Origin: Ignavibacteriales bacterium
GTDB taxonomy: Bacteria; Bacteroidota; Ignavibacteria; Ignavibacteriales; Ignavibacteriaceae
Direction of reading: 5' to 3'
DNA length: 45,589 nt
Assembly (NCBI GenBank): GCA_016707115.1
Contig: JADJIH010000008.1
Span: 1 to 45,589, forward strand
The position numbers and the translations under genes are program-made. Shown in pieces: positions 19,809 through 28,584 of the stretch. Under the pieces are notes generated by a model. That model was not told the DNA's origin. It was given only the letters and a program-made list of their open reading frames with translations, and ran no database searches. Numbering within the stretch: the stretch's first letter is position 1; each line of letters opens with the position of its first letter.

Positions 19809-19881
19809 GTCATTCCGAGTTCCAAAGGGCTTAAGGAATCTACAGATTGCTTCGTCAGGCAAAGTCTTCCTCGCAATGACA
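19809..19881. repeat. Interspersed palindromic repeat (GTCATTCCGA/TCGCAATGAC)
   Basis: Begins GTCATTCCGAG and ends CTCGCAATGACA, with inner AGATTGCTTCGTC shared with the 18352 element. It looks like a hybrid or diverged member. It ends 20 bp before the SIS gene start. Confidence 0.8.
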
Positions 19882-19901
19882 ATTCACGATAAGGAAAAAA
19901 A

Positions 19902-20486
19902 TTGGACGCACAAAAATTTATTATAGATTCACTGAACGAAAGTTCTGAAACAAAACTTAAAATTAAAGATCAGCTTAGTGATGAAATAATTAAAGCTGTT
20001 GATATTCTTGTTGCTTCCTACAAAGACGGTAATAAACTTTTACTTTGTGGTAATGGCGGCAGTGCTGCAGATTGCCAGCACATTGCAACAGAGTTTATGA
20101 TAAGATTAAGTCATCACATTCAGCGTCCGGCTTTACCAGCAATCGCGCTTACAACAGATTCATCAAATCTTACTGCGGGTGGAAATGATATTGGGTTTGA
20201 AAATGTTTTTGCAAGAAATGTTGAAGGGCTCGGATCACTTGGCGACGTTTTATTAGTAATCTCCACAAGCGGCAACTCCCCTAATATTATTAAAGCTACT
20301 GAAGCCGCCCACGCAAAAGGAATGAAAGTTATTGGATTACTTGGTGGAAACGGCGGGAAACTAAATTCACTTGTAGATCTTCCAATAGTTGTTCCTTCAT
20401 CTAACACACAAAGAATACAAGAGGGGCATATTACAATTGCTCATATTATTTGTGAACTTGTTGAAGATAAACTTTACGGCAATTAA
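19902..20486 (+). CDS. gmhA: Sedoheptulose-7-phosphate isomerase-like SIS protein
   Basis: A 194-residue single SIS-domain protein. It matches the GmhA family, which turns sedoheptulose 7-phosphate into D-glycero-D-manno-heptose 7-phosphate for lipopolysaccharide inner core. Landmarks are LLLCGNGGSAADCQHIATEF (substrate and metal site), ALTTDSSNLTAGGNDIGFENVF, VLLVISTSGNSPNIIKA and the C-terminal QEGHITIAHIICELVE with the catalytic His/Glu region. The start is TTG at 19902, preceded by an AAGGAAAAAA ribosome binding site; no ATG occurs earlier in the frame that fits. The related DiaA-type SIS proteins are the main alternative. Confidence 0.88.
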   Translation: MDAQKFIIDSLNESSETKLKIKDQLSDEIIKAVDILVASYKDGNKLLLCGNGGSAADCQHIATEFMIRLSHHIQRPALPAIALTTDSSNLTAGGNDIGFENVFARNVEGLGSLGDVLLVISTSGNSPNIIKATEAAHAKGMKVIGLLGGNGGKLNSLVDLPIVVPSSNTQRIQEGHITIAHIICELVEDKLYGN

Positions 20487-20492
20487 TTAATT

Positions 20493-20560
20493 TGTCAATC
20501 TGAACACATTTCAAATTCTTTTATTAGTGCCAGAGATTCCGAAACAAGTTCGGAATGACA
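20493..20560. repeat. Degenerate palindromic repeat (CGGAATGACA end)
   Basis: Starts TGTCAATCTGAACAC and ends in the hairpin ATTCCGAAACAAGTTCGGAAT followed by GACA. It lies between the convergent SIS and DUF192 genes and can serve as a bidirectional terminator-like structure. Confidence 0.65.
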
Positions 20561-20565
20561 ACTTG

Positions 20566-21132
20566 TTATTGTGGATTTCCTAAGTTCGTACCCATCCAAT
20601 TAATTTTATCACCAACCAGAATATTATGTTTGTCTGTATATCCGGCTAAAACTTCTACAACATAAATTGATGGTTTAGTGGCAGGGTAACTTTGATCAGA
20701 TAGTATTTTAGTGTTTTTGTGAATTGTTACAATTTGTTTTTGATCGTTAACAAAAAGCATATCAAGTGATATTAATGTATTGCGCATCCAAAAGATTGAT
20801 TTCCTTGCAGCGGGAAAATAAAAAGCATCCCTTCGTTTTCTTTCATCTCTTTGCGATTCATCAAACCAAGCTGTCGTTCGTAGTCATTATCTGCTATTTC
20901 AATATCTATCTTAGCTTTTAAGGTTCCTAGTGAATCTGTAAAAAGTCAGCTCACCTTCTTTTGTGAAAGTATAATATTCCACTTCAGGCTCATTGTTGTT
21001 TATAAAATTATTAACAATAAAAAATCCTAACAAAGCTATTACAACAACAGCCACAATAATCTTTTGTGTTGTTACTTTGCTTTTTGTTTTATCAGATTTT
21101 TGTTCAGTGTGTTTAACGTGCTTTTTAGCCAT
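20566..21132 (-). CDS. DUF192 protein with N-terminal membrane anchor, frameshifted
   Basis: The N-terminal part (from ATG 21132, after a GGGAAA-type site) is lysine-rich, then a single membrane helix at about residues 25-40 (IIVAVVVIALLGFFIVNNF). After it, a frame change near 20935 is needed to reach DIEIADNDYERQLGLMNR, a second near 20815 to continue, and then QSFWMRNTLISLDMLFV, the core DUF192 signature, through to the stop at 20566. Reconstructed length about 188 aa. DUF192 proteins are small secreted or anchored beta-rich proteins of unknown function. Both breaks look like single-base consensus errors. Confidence 0.75.
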
Positions 21133-21185
21133 TATCATTTTCCCGATATTTGTATAAATCAAATATATAAAAAACAGATAATTAA

Positions 21186-22034
21186 ATGAGTAACATAATT
21201 AGTCGCAATGTAATTGAATTATCAGAACAGCAGCAAAAAATGATCATCAGCGGGTGGGGCAGTGATGCTCTTGGTAAATCAGTTGTTGAAAAGATAACTT
21301 ATGTATCTGATGGATTAAAAGTAACTGGTTACATTGCCTATCCAAAAGATGATTCAAAAACATATCCCTGCGTAATTTGGTGCAGAGGAGGAATAGGTAA
21401 TGCTGGTGCGATTGATAAATTTACTGCTCGTGGAATTTATGGACAGCTTGCAAGCTGGGGCTATTGTGTTTTTGCTTCTCAGTATCGCGGGAATGATGGC
21501 GGTGAAGGACACGATGATTTTGGCGGTGATGATTTAAATGATGTTCTAAATCTTATTCCACTTGCGGATGAAATTCCACAAGCGAATAAAGATGTTTGGG
21601 GAATTGAAGGCTGGAGTCGTGGCGGAATGATGACATATCTTACTTTAGCCAGAACTAATTTATTTAAAGCTGCCGTTGTTCTTGGAGGAATAGCAAATCT
21701 TCGCTGCAATTCTGATGAAAGTAAATTTATGCGAAGACTTTATGAACACACAATGGGCAGATATGGTGATGAAGAATTTAAAAGCAGATGCGAAACCAGA
21801 TCAATTGTAAACTTTGCTGACAAACTTTCCAGAACTACACCTATGCTAATAATTCATGGTAACGCAGATAACAGAGTTTTGCCGCACGATTCACTCGATC
21901 TTTCTTACAAGCTTTTGGATTTAAATATTCCCTATCGATTAGTAATGCTGGAAGGCGGTGATCACTTCCTAAAATCTCATCGCAAAGAAGTTGATGAGAT
22001 GAGAAAAAATTGGTTTGAGAAATATTTAAGCTAG
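21186..22034 (+). CDS. Alpha/beta hydrolase of the S9/dienelactone-hydrolase type
   Basis: A 282-residue single-domain alpha/beta hydrolase without signal peptide, so cytoplasmic. The nucleophile elbow is GWSRGGM with Ser144; the acid is Asp in IHGNADNRV and the base His in EGGDHF. The N-terminal beta strands read EKITYVSDGLKVTGYIAYP, as in S9 C-terminal catalytic domains, but the propeller is absent. Possible activities include peptidase or esterase; the substrate is unknown. It is divergent from the DUF192 gene, with about 50 bp between the two starts. Confidence 0.85.
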   Translation: MSNIISRNVIELSEQQQKMIISGWGSDALGKSVVEKITYVSDGLKVTGYIAYPKDDSKTYPCVIWCRGGIGNAGAIDKFTARGIYGQLASWGYCVFASQYRGNDGGEGHDDFGGDDLNDVLNLIPLADEIPQANKDVWGIEGWSRGGMMTYLTLARTNLFKAAVVLGGIANLRCNSDESKFMRRLYEHTMGRYGDEEFKSRCETRSIVNFADKLSRTTPMLIIHGNADNRVLPHDSLDLSYKLLDLNIPYRLVMLEGGDHFLKSHRKEVDEMRKNWFEKYLS

Positions 22035-22095
22035 CCTTTCTCTGCGCCTTAGCGCCTTTGCGAGAAGTTTTTTTCTCACGCAAAGACACAAAGTT
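22035..22095. repeat. GCGCCTTA/GCGCCTTT-type 8-bp-period repeat
   Basis: CTGCGCCTTAGCGCCTTTGCG shows an 8-bp period, and CGCAAAGACACAAAG follows on the complementary sense. This type of string recurs in many bacterial genomes. It fills the short space between the hydrolase and the minus-strand T9SS protein. Confidence 0.6.
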
Positions 22096-22178
22096 CACAA
22101 AGTTTATTTTAAAAGTATCATCTTCTTAGTTTCAACAAAATCACCCGCCTGAAGTTTGTAAAAGTAAATTCCTGAACT

Positions 22179-22213
22179 TAATTGTACATTGTTCATTGTA
22201 AATTGTGCATTGT
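22179..22213. repeat. Heptanucleotide array, five units, inside T9SS domain
   Basis: Plus-strand units taattgt, acattgt, tcattgt, aaattgt, gcattgt: five 7-bp copies of NNATTGT. They encode AQFTMNNVQL in the sorting domain. See the finding on 7-bp arrays. Confidence 0.8.
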
Positions 22214-22288
22214 ACGAGCCAGCCGGTTTTTCTTCATTAACAAGAGTTGCAACTTCTCTACCAAGTAAATCATAAACTTTAAGTGTTA

Positions 22289-22316
22289 CAAATTGCGTAC
22301 TGCTTATTGCATACTG
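22289..22316. repeat. Heptanucleotide array, four units, inside T9SS domain
   Basis: Plus-strand units caaattg, cgtactg, cttattg, catactg: four 7-bp copies ending in TG. They encode IQYAISSTQF on the minus strand, 73 bp from the other array of the same gene. Confidence 0.7.
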
Positions 22317-24161
22317 AATGTTGGTACTTGGATTAAATGGGTTTGGGTAGTTTTGCTGCAATAAAAATTCTTTTGGTTGAGTAAAATTATTTTCCTCATC
22401 TTCAATAAATGTAACACCGCCGTTAGTTGTTCTTAGGATTGTACCACCAGCGCCAACAGCATAACCAATTTTATTTGAGTCACAAAATAAAGGACCTAAA
22501 CAAATAAATTTCTAGTTCCTCTAATTTGTGCAAGCCCCAGTTCGCTCCTCCGTTAGTTGTTCTAAGGATTTTCCCAGAATCACCAACAACCAGCCGATAT
22601 TGAATCCGTGAATGTAAATGACATACAGAAAATTCTTGAGTACTGCTTGCAATGTAAAAGTCCAGTTCACTCCTCCGTTAGTTGTTCTTAGAATATGACC
22701 TAATCATAACCACCAACGTACCCTAATTTTGATTGATAAGTAAACTGACCATAAACCATTACTTCCACTGTACTTTTGAAAGTCCAATTATTTCCACCGT
22801 CTGTCGTTTTAGGATACAACCTTGACTGCCAACAGCCCAGCCTCATTTGAATCTATAATATGTGACCATAAAAAATTATTTGTAAGTACGCTTGTTCGTT
22901 AAGACCAAGAGTCCCGCCATTAGTTGTTTTAGGATTGTACCACTCGCCAACAAACCACCGTTATTGAATCAGTAAATGAGAAACTAAACTGACAAAATTT
23001 ACAGTTCACTTTCTTGTAAAGACCAGTTTACTACCTCCGTTAGTTGTTCTTAGTAATTTTACCTGACCAACAACCGAACCATTATTTGAATCAGTAAATG
23101 AGACATCATACAAATAACCAGTATTGCTTTCTTGTAGAAGACCAATTTACTCCTCCGTTAATTGTCTTTAGGATATTAAACCACTATCCAACAACCCATT
23201 ATTTGAATCAGTAAATGAGACAGATACAATCAATCTATAGTTCCACTTTCTTGTAAAACCAGCTTATTCCTCCATTTGTTGTTTTTAAGATTGTTCCATT
23301 CTCCAACAACCACCGTTATTTGAATCAGAAAATGAACAGAACTTAAGACTATTTTAGTACGCTTGATTGAAGCCCAGGTTTCCTCCGTTAGTTGTTTTAG
23401 GATTGTTCCACCAACTCCGCCAGCCCAACCGATATTTGAATTTAATTGAACACCAGAAATTAATCTGGTTCCGCTTGATTGTAAAGACCAATTAGTTCCA
23501 CCGTTTGTCGTTCTTAGGATAGTACCTTGATCACCAACGCCAACCTGATATGAATCAGTGAAATGAGACACACAAAAATAATTAAGTTCCGCTTGATTGT
23601 ATCTCCAAGTTACTCCTCCGTTAGTTGTTCTTAAGATTTTCACTGTCCAACCGCCAACCTATTTGAATCAGAAAATAAGACTTGAAAAAGCTAATTTGTA
23701 GTTCCACTTGATTGCGAAGTCCAGGTAGCTCCTCCGTTAGTTGTTCTTAGTATTATACTATGATCACCAACAGCCGTGCCGATATTTGAATCAGTAAATG
23801 AGACAGCCCACAAATTATTTGTAGTTCCGCTTGATTGTGAAGCCCAGGTAGTTCCTCCGTTTGTTGTCCTTATAGTTCCATTATACCACACCCAACCTGT
23901 TTGATTATCTGTAAAAATAAACCAAACAATATAACATCTGATTTGTACCACTAATTTGAAAAGACCAGTTAACCACCGTTAGTTGTTTTAGGATTGTACC
24001 ATTATTCTCCAACAACCCAGCCGATATTTGAATCCGTAAATAAGACAGCCCACAAATTATTTCCAGTTGGATAAGGATTTTGCCAAAACCATTGTGCATG
24101 AAGTTGAAATGAAATTGAGAAGAAGAAAACTAAACTGAAAACTAACCTGATCTTTTTCATA

Positions 24162-24448
24162 AAAGCCCTTAAGAAAAGTAAATAAAAATATCTACTTCAA
24201 AAAAGGGAAAATAATATTGTAATGTCAAGCTTTAGAGTTTCTTGATTCAGAGAAATAGATTTTTTGATCTTGGTATTACTACACAATTGTGAAATAATAT
24301 TCATTCATAAAAACAAACATATCAATCATAAAAGCAGTTTTGTTCTATGGAACATTTTTTGAACTTTAACATTTTCAGGGAAGTGGTATTCACCTAATTA
24401 TTTTAGGTACGTATCAGGTTTAGAAGTAGTAGAAAGTTTAAAATCATT
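24162..24448. other. Divergent intergenic region upstream of hydF
   Basis: About 290 bp of AT-rich sequence between the divergent repeat-protein and hydF genes. It holds a perfect 10-bp palindrome CACAATTGTG at 24282-24291, with TTGTGAAATAATATTCATT extending it, which loosely resembles a Rex or Fnr-type half-site arrangement. It must contain the promoters of both genes, but I cannot place them with confidence. Confidence 0.4.
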
Positions 24449-25669
24449 ATGATTGTTGATTCAAGCCGTCCTCATATAGCCGTTGTGGGAAGAAGAAATG
24501 TAGGCAAGTCTTTGCTTGTAAATTCTCTACTCGAACAGAATGTTTCTCTTGTTTCTGATATTGCAGGAACAACCACCGATGCAGTTAAAACGAGGTATGA
24601 GCTTTTGCCTTATGGTCCTGTTGTAATTGTAGATACTGCGGGTATTGATGATGAGGGTGAACTTGGAAGACAACGTATTACCGAAACGATAAAAATATTA
24701 TCTTCATCAGATTTTGCTCTTGTTGTGCTTGATGCGCGCGAAACTTTACAAAGCAAGGAACTAGAGTTGTTTGCTTACCTTGATAAACTTCAAATTAATT
24801 ACATCGTAGCAGTTAATAAAATTGAGTTTGGTGTTAATCCTGTTTTGCTTGAAGAACTTAAAGAACTTAGGATGACGCATTTTGAAGTATCGTGTAAAGA
24901 GAAAGCAGGAATTGAAGAGCTTAAAAGAAGAATGATCCGCCTGCTTCCGGAAGATGATGAACCGCCTTTAGTAAAAGATATTGTAAAGCAGGGTGATGTT
25001 GTTATAATGGTCATTCCCACTGATTATACGCTGCCGAATAGAAAATTAATTCTTACTCAAGTTCATATGATTCGTGAAGCACTTGATGAGAATGCAGTTG
25101 TAACTGTTTGTCGTGAGAAAGAACTTGTATCAACTTTAAATAATTTAAAATCATATCCTGATCTTGTTATCGTTGATAGTAATTCAGTAACACGAATTGC
25201 AGAAGATATTCCTGCCAAAATCAGGCTGACTACTTATTCACTTATAATTGCTCGGCACAGAGGTGATCTTCCTTTATTCATTAAAGGTTTGCGAAAAATA
25301 GACGGACTTAAAAACGGTGATAAAGTTTTAATTGCTGAAGTCTGTTCGCATCACACTCAGGAAGATGATATTGGGACAGTAAAAATTCCTAAGTGGCTGC
25401 GCAGTTATACTAAAAAAGAATTACATATAGATATTATTCATGGCAATGATCTGCCTGATAATTTATCAGAGTACAAACTTGTTGTTCATTGCGGCGGATG
25501 TTTATTAACACACAGAGCTTTGCAGACAAGAATTAACGAAGCAAAACTTATGGATGTTCCTGTTGTAACATATGGAGTGATAACATCATTTATGCACGGG
25601 GCAATACCACGTGCACTTGTTCCTTTTGCAGATGCTTTTTCAGAGTGGGGAAAGGTTAAAGCCAAGTAA
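24449..25669 (+). CDS. hydF: [FeFe]-hydrogenase maturation GTPase HydF
   Basis: HydF is the scaffold GTPase on which the 2Fe subcluster of the H-cluster is carried before transfer to HydA. The 406-residue protein has a Ras-like GTPase domain: P-loop GRRNVGKS (about 14-21), switch TTTDAV, and DTAGIDDEG; then NKIE. The middle is the dimerisation domain. The C-terminal cluster-binding domain shows Cys299 in CSHHTQEDD and Cys348/Cys351 in VVHCGGC, the three conserved cysteines that bind [4Fe-4S], followed by PVVTYGVITSFMHG. It is complete. HydE and HydG, the two radical-SAM partners, are not in this window. It leads the hydrogenase cluster, 285 bp upstream of hydC. Confidence 0.95.
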   Translation: MIVDSSRPHIAVVGRRNVGKSLLVNSLLEQNVSLVSDIAGTTTDAVKTRYELLPYGPVVIVDTAGIDDEGELGRQRITETIKILSSSDFALVVLDARETLQSKELELFAYLDKLQINYIVAVNKIEFGVNPVLLEELKELRMTHFEVSCKEKAGIEELKRRMIRLLPEDDEPPLVKDIVKQGDVVIMVIPTDYTLPNRKLILTQVHMIREALDENAVVTVCREKELVSTLNNLKSYPDLVIVDSNSVTRIAEDIPAKIRLTTYSLIIARHRGDLPLFIKGLRKIDGLKNGDKVLIAEVCSHHTQEDDIGTVKIPKWLRSYTKKELHIDIIHGNDLPDNLSEYKLVVHCGGCLLTHRALQTRINEAKLMDVPVVTYGVITSFMHGAIPRALVPFADAFSEWGKVKAK

Positions 25670-25954
25670 AGAAATTCTTCTTTCTATCAATTTAATTTTG
25701 TTAACAGGTTGTTCGGGTTTGGCTAATTAAAAATGTATTTATAATTGTTCAGCTTTAGTAAACAAAATTCTATCTAACAAACCTTGTCCTATCTCACCAT
25801 TTTTCAATAAATCACTTCTCAAAAGCAAGAAAAGTTAATTGCTAATTATTATTTATTGTTTTGAATTTTTTACTTAAAGGCGCTTTTTAATTAAAGTAAT
25901 CTGGCATTTTGCATGCACAAGTGATGCGACTATATCGAATTACTTGAGGAAAAA
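25670..25954. other. Intergenic region between hydF and hydC
   Basis: 285 bp of AT-rich sequence with no convincing gene. It holds the short palindrome GCATGC at about 25911-25916 within TTTTGCATGCACAAGTGATGCG, and GAGGAAAAA, a good ribosome binding site just before the hydC start at 25955. The gap suggests hydC has its own promoter; I cannot define it. Confidence 0.35.
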
Positions 25955-26435
25955 ATGCACAATAAAATATTTGAAAATTACCAACCGAATGACAGAAGCA
26001 CATTAATTCCCCTTCTTCAGGAAGTACAAACCATTTACGGTTATCTACCGGAAAATGCTTTAAGAGATATTTCTAATTTTGTAAAAGTTCCGCTTAGCCG
26101 TGTTTACGGAGTGGCAACTTTTTATAATCAATTCCGTTTAATGCCGCTTGGTGAAAACATAATTCGTGTTTGCCGCGGAACAGCTTGCCACGTTAAAAAT
26201 TCTGCAAATATACTTTTTGCATTAGAAGCGGAATTAGGAGTGATGGCAGGACACACAACACGCGATAAGAAATTTACTCTTGAAGTTGTTAACTGTATCG
26301 GAGCTTGTTCAATTGCACCCGGTTATTTTGGTTAATGATGATTATCATGGAAGAATAACTGTAAAAGATATTCCAAAGATTTTGAAAAAATATCAGGCAG
26401 CAAAAAAAACTGAGACTGCTGAGGCAACCAAATGA
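25955..26435 (+). CDS. hydC: Hydrogenase subunit HydC (NuoE-like), one frameshift
   Basis: NuoE-like thioredoxin-fold subunit of the electron-bifurcating hydrogenase, carrying one [2Fe-2S] cluster. Ligands are visible in VCRGTACHV and CIGACSIAP (two Cys each). The N-terminal helical part (IPLLQEVQTIYGYLP, VYGVATFYNQF) matches the family. The frame breaks near 26320, where GCACCCGG has one base too many; dropping one C restores APVILVNDDYHGRITVKDIP and runs to the TGA at 26433-26435, which overlaps the ATG of hydB by 4 bp. Restored length about 160 aa, normal. The break is most likely a sequencing error, because the rest is under clear constraint and the overlap with hydB is of the usual operon type. 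Confidence 0.9.
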
Positions 26436-28414
26436 AAGATTTTAATCAACTGTGCTGCGAAAAATGCTGGCACACAACAGATAAACCTTGCGAACATTTT
26501 ATTCAATGCTGTACAGAAGGTCCGCTTTGCCACCACGATGATAAATGCGAACACGAAATATCTTCACTTCGTAAGCGTTTGAAATATGAAGAGCATGATC
26601 TTCCAATTATAATTATTGGAATGGGAACTTGCGGACTTGCTTCAGGTGCAGCAAAAGTTAAAGAAGCAATTGAAGCTGAACTTAAAAAATTAAACATCGA
26701 AGCGATTATTGAAGGAACAGGCTGCATCGGTTATTGCGCTGTTGAGCCAATCGTTGATATAAAGCTTCCGGGCAAAGACAGAATAGCCTACCAGGAAATT
26801 ACAGTTAAAGATGTATCGAGATTAATCAAAACGGCTCTTGTTGATAAAGAAGTTTATAAAGAAAAAATTCTGGGCAGTCACGGAAAATCAAACGGAGTAA
26901 TAAGTTTAAAACAAGTTCCATTCTTTGAACATCAGCAAAAAATAGTTCTTGCAAATTGCGGAGTTGTTAATCCGGATTCTATTGATGCATATCTTGCTCA
27001 CGGCGGCTTTAAAGCTCTTGATAAAGTTATAAGATTGATGAAACCCGAAGAAGTTATCAAAGAAGTTTTGGATGCTGGTTTAAGAGGTCGCGGCGGTGGC
27101 GGATTTCCTACAGGAAAGAAATGGGAACTTGCACTTAAACAAAAATCAGAACAAAAATATTTAATATGCAATGCTGATGAAGGTGATCCCGGTGCATTTA
27201 TGGATCGATCACTTTTAGAAAGCGATCCTTACAGAGTAATTGAAGGTATGATGATAGCTGCATATGCAATCGGTGCAAGTGTTGCATACATTTATTGCCG
27301 TGCAGAATATCCTCTTGCAATAGAAAGACTTCTAAACTCAATAAAAAAATGCGAAGAGTATGGAATTCTTGGTGATAATATTTTACAGAGCGGATTTTCA
27401 CTTCACATAAAAATTAAAAAAGGTGCAGGTGCATTTGTTTGCGGTGAAGAAACTGCACTCATCGGTTCGATTGAAGGTAAACGCGGAATGCCAAAACCAC
27501 GGCCGCCCTATCCAAGCATCTCAGGGTTATTTGGTAAACCAACAGTTATTAACAATGTTGAAACGTATGCAAACGTTCCACCTGTAATTATGATGGGTGC
27601 ACAAAAGTTTTCTTCTGTAGGAACTGCAACATCAAAAGGCACAAAAGTTTTTGCATTAAGCGGTAATGTTAAGAACACAGGATTAGTTGAAGTTCCAATG
27701 GGAACAACTTTACGTGATATTGTTTTTAAAATCGGCGGTGGCATTCCTGATAAAAAAGAATTTAAAGCTGTTCAGATCGGCGGACCATCGGGCGGATGCT
27801 TACCGGAAAGTGTTATCGATACTCCTGTTGATTATGAATCGTTAAAAGAAGTTGGCGCAATGATGGGCTCAGGCGGATTTGTTGTGATGGATGAAGAAAC
27901 CTGTATGGTTGATGTTGCAAAATATTTCTTAACATTCATCCAGGAAGAAAGCTGCGGCAAATGCGTTCCTTGTCGTGAAGGTACAAAGCGAATGTTGGAA
28001 ATAATTGAACGCATTCCAAAACGTTATGGCAATGATGGAAACAAACTTGATCAGTTGCAAAGATTTAAAGGAATGATTCACTTACAAAGATTAGCTGATG
28101 TAATTAAAGATACATCGCTTTGCGGATTAGGACAATCAGCACCAAATCCTGTTTTATCAGGATTAAGATATTTCCGTCACGAATACGACGAGCATTTATA
28201 CGATAGAAAATGTTCAGCAGGTGTTTGCAAAGAGTTATTAACATTTACAATTGATAATGAAATTTGCACAGGCTGCGGATTGTGTGTTAAGAAATGTGCT
28301 GTTGATGCAATCGTTGGTGAAAAAGGACAAGCACATTATATATTAGATAACAAATGTGTTAAGTGCGGAATGTGTTATGAAGTCTGTCGATTTGAAGCTA
28401 TTAACATTAATTAG
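26432..28414 (+). CDS. hydB: Bifurcating hydrogenase subunit HydB (NuoF-like)
   Basis: FMN- and NADH-binding subunit of the HydABC hydrogenase, 660 aa. In order: an unusual Cys/His-rich N-terminus (residues 8-41: Cys 8, 9, 12, 20, 26, 27, 33, 39); a [2Fe-2S] thioredoxin-like domain (about 55-140, IIGMGTCGLASGA and GTGCIGYCAVEP); the NuoF core with GLRGRGGGGFPTGKKWE (about 217) and NADEGDPGAFMDRSLLE, which bind NADH and FMN; the [4Fe-4S] site SCGKCVPCREGT (about 507); and a C-terminal 2[4Fe-4S] ferredoxin, CTGCGLCVKKC and CVKCGMCYEVC (about 612-655). This domain order is that of HydB in Thermotoga-type enzymes, apart from the extra N-terminus. Intact frame, 4-bp overlap with hydC. Confidence 0.95.
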   Translation: MKDFNQLCCEKCWHTTDKPCEHFIQCCTEGPLCHHDDKCEHEISSLRKRLKYEEHDLPIIIIGMGTCGLASGAAKVKEAIEAELKKLNIEAIIEGTGCIGYCAVEPIVDIKLPGKDRIAYQEITVKDVSRLIKTALVDKEVYKEKILGSHGKSNGVISLKQVPFFEHQQKIVLANCGVVNPDSIDAYLAHGGFKALDKVIRLMKPEEVIKEVLDAGLRGRGGGGFPTGKKWELALKQKSEQKYLICNADEGDPGAFMDRSLLESDPYRVIEGMMIAAYAIGASVAYIYCRAEYPLAIERLLNSIKKCEEYGILGDNILQSGFSLHIKIKKGAGAFVCGEETALIGSIEGKRGMPKPRPPYPSISGLFGKPTVINNVETYANVPPVIMMGAQKFSSVGTATSKGTKVFALSGNVKNTGLVEVPMGTTLRDIVFKIGGGIPDKKEFKAVQIGGPSGGCLPESVIDTPVDYESLKEVGAMMGSGGFVVMDEETCMVDVAKYFLTFIQEESCGKCVPCREGTKRMLEIIERIPKRYGNDGNKLDQLQRFKGMIHLQRLADVIKDTSLCGLGQSAPNPVLSGLRYFRHEYDEHLYDRKCSAGVCKELLTFTIDNEICTGCGLCVKKCAVDAIVGEKGQAHYILDNKCVKCGMCYEVCRFEAININ

Positions 28415-28433
28415 TTCATAAATATTTTTATTG

Positions 28434-28453
28434 CCCCGACCTTCAGGTCGGGG
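28434..28453. repeat. Hairpin CCCCGACC/GGTCGGGG between hydB and hydA
   Basis: Perfect 8-bp GC-rich stem with TTCA loop, 20 bp after the hydB stop. No U tract follows, so it is more likely an mRNA-processing or stability element, or part of the adjoining palindromic repeat, than a terminator. Confidence 0.6.
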
Positions 28454-28472
28454 TTGAAAATGAAATTAAATT

Positions 28473-28550
28473 TGTCATTTCGACCGAAGGGAGAAATCTG
28501 ATTATAGTGTGGTTGCAGATTTCTCAGTCGAAGACTTCTTCGAAATGACA
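28473..28550. repeat. Interspersed palindromic repeat (GTCATTTCGA type)
   Basis: Nearly the same sequence as 10709-10786: TGTCATTTCGACC... to ...TCGAAATGACA with inner GAGAAATCT/AGATTTCTC arms. It separates hydB from hydA and may set their relative expression. Confidence 0.85.
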
Positions 28551-28584
28551 CAAAAAAAATAAAATTGAAATTTCGGAGTTATAA

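Larger units (their letters stand above)
22104..24161 (-). pseudogene. Ycf48/BNR-like repeat protein with T9SS tail, many frameshifts
   Basis: Starts at ATG 24161 with a signal peptide (MKKIRLVFSLVFFFSISFQ, then LHAQ), so it is secreted. The body is about 14 tandem repeats of roughly 40 residues, consensus FTDSNIGWVVGDNGTILRT then TNGGTTWSSQSSGT, as in photosystem-II-stability-factor-like (Ycf48) and BNR propellers. At DNA level the reverse-strand phrase CTCCGTTAGTTGTTCTTAGG recurs about every 120 bp from 22.4 to 24.0 kb. The C-terminus (22104-22361) is intact: QQNYPNPFNPSTNIQYAI and the GIYFYKLQAGDFVETKKM end of a type IX sorting domain. Restored length about 680 aa. Almost every repeat has an indel, which I put down to poor consensus in repeats. 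Function unknown; likely cell-surface. Confidence 0.75.

Noticed and set aside
22420..24000. Regularly spaced repeats resembling a CRISPR array
   Set aside because: The repeated phrase (about 20-30 bp, every about 120 bp) codes for TNGGTTW-like propeller blades, and the spacers code for the rest of each blade.
26320..26432. Programmed frameshift in hydC
   Set aside because: The break is an extra C in a CCC run with no slippery heptamer; a sequencing error is simpler.
28434..28453. Terminator between hydB and hydA
   Set aside because: The GC-rich hairpin has no U tract after it in either direction, and hydA must be expressed with hydB.
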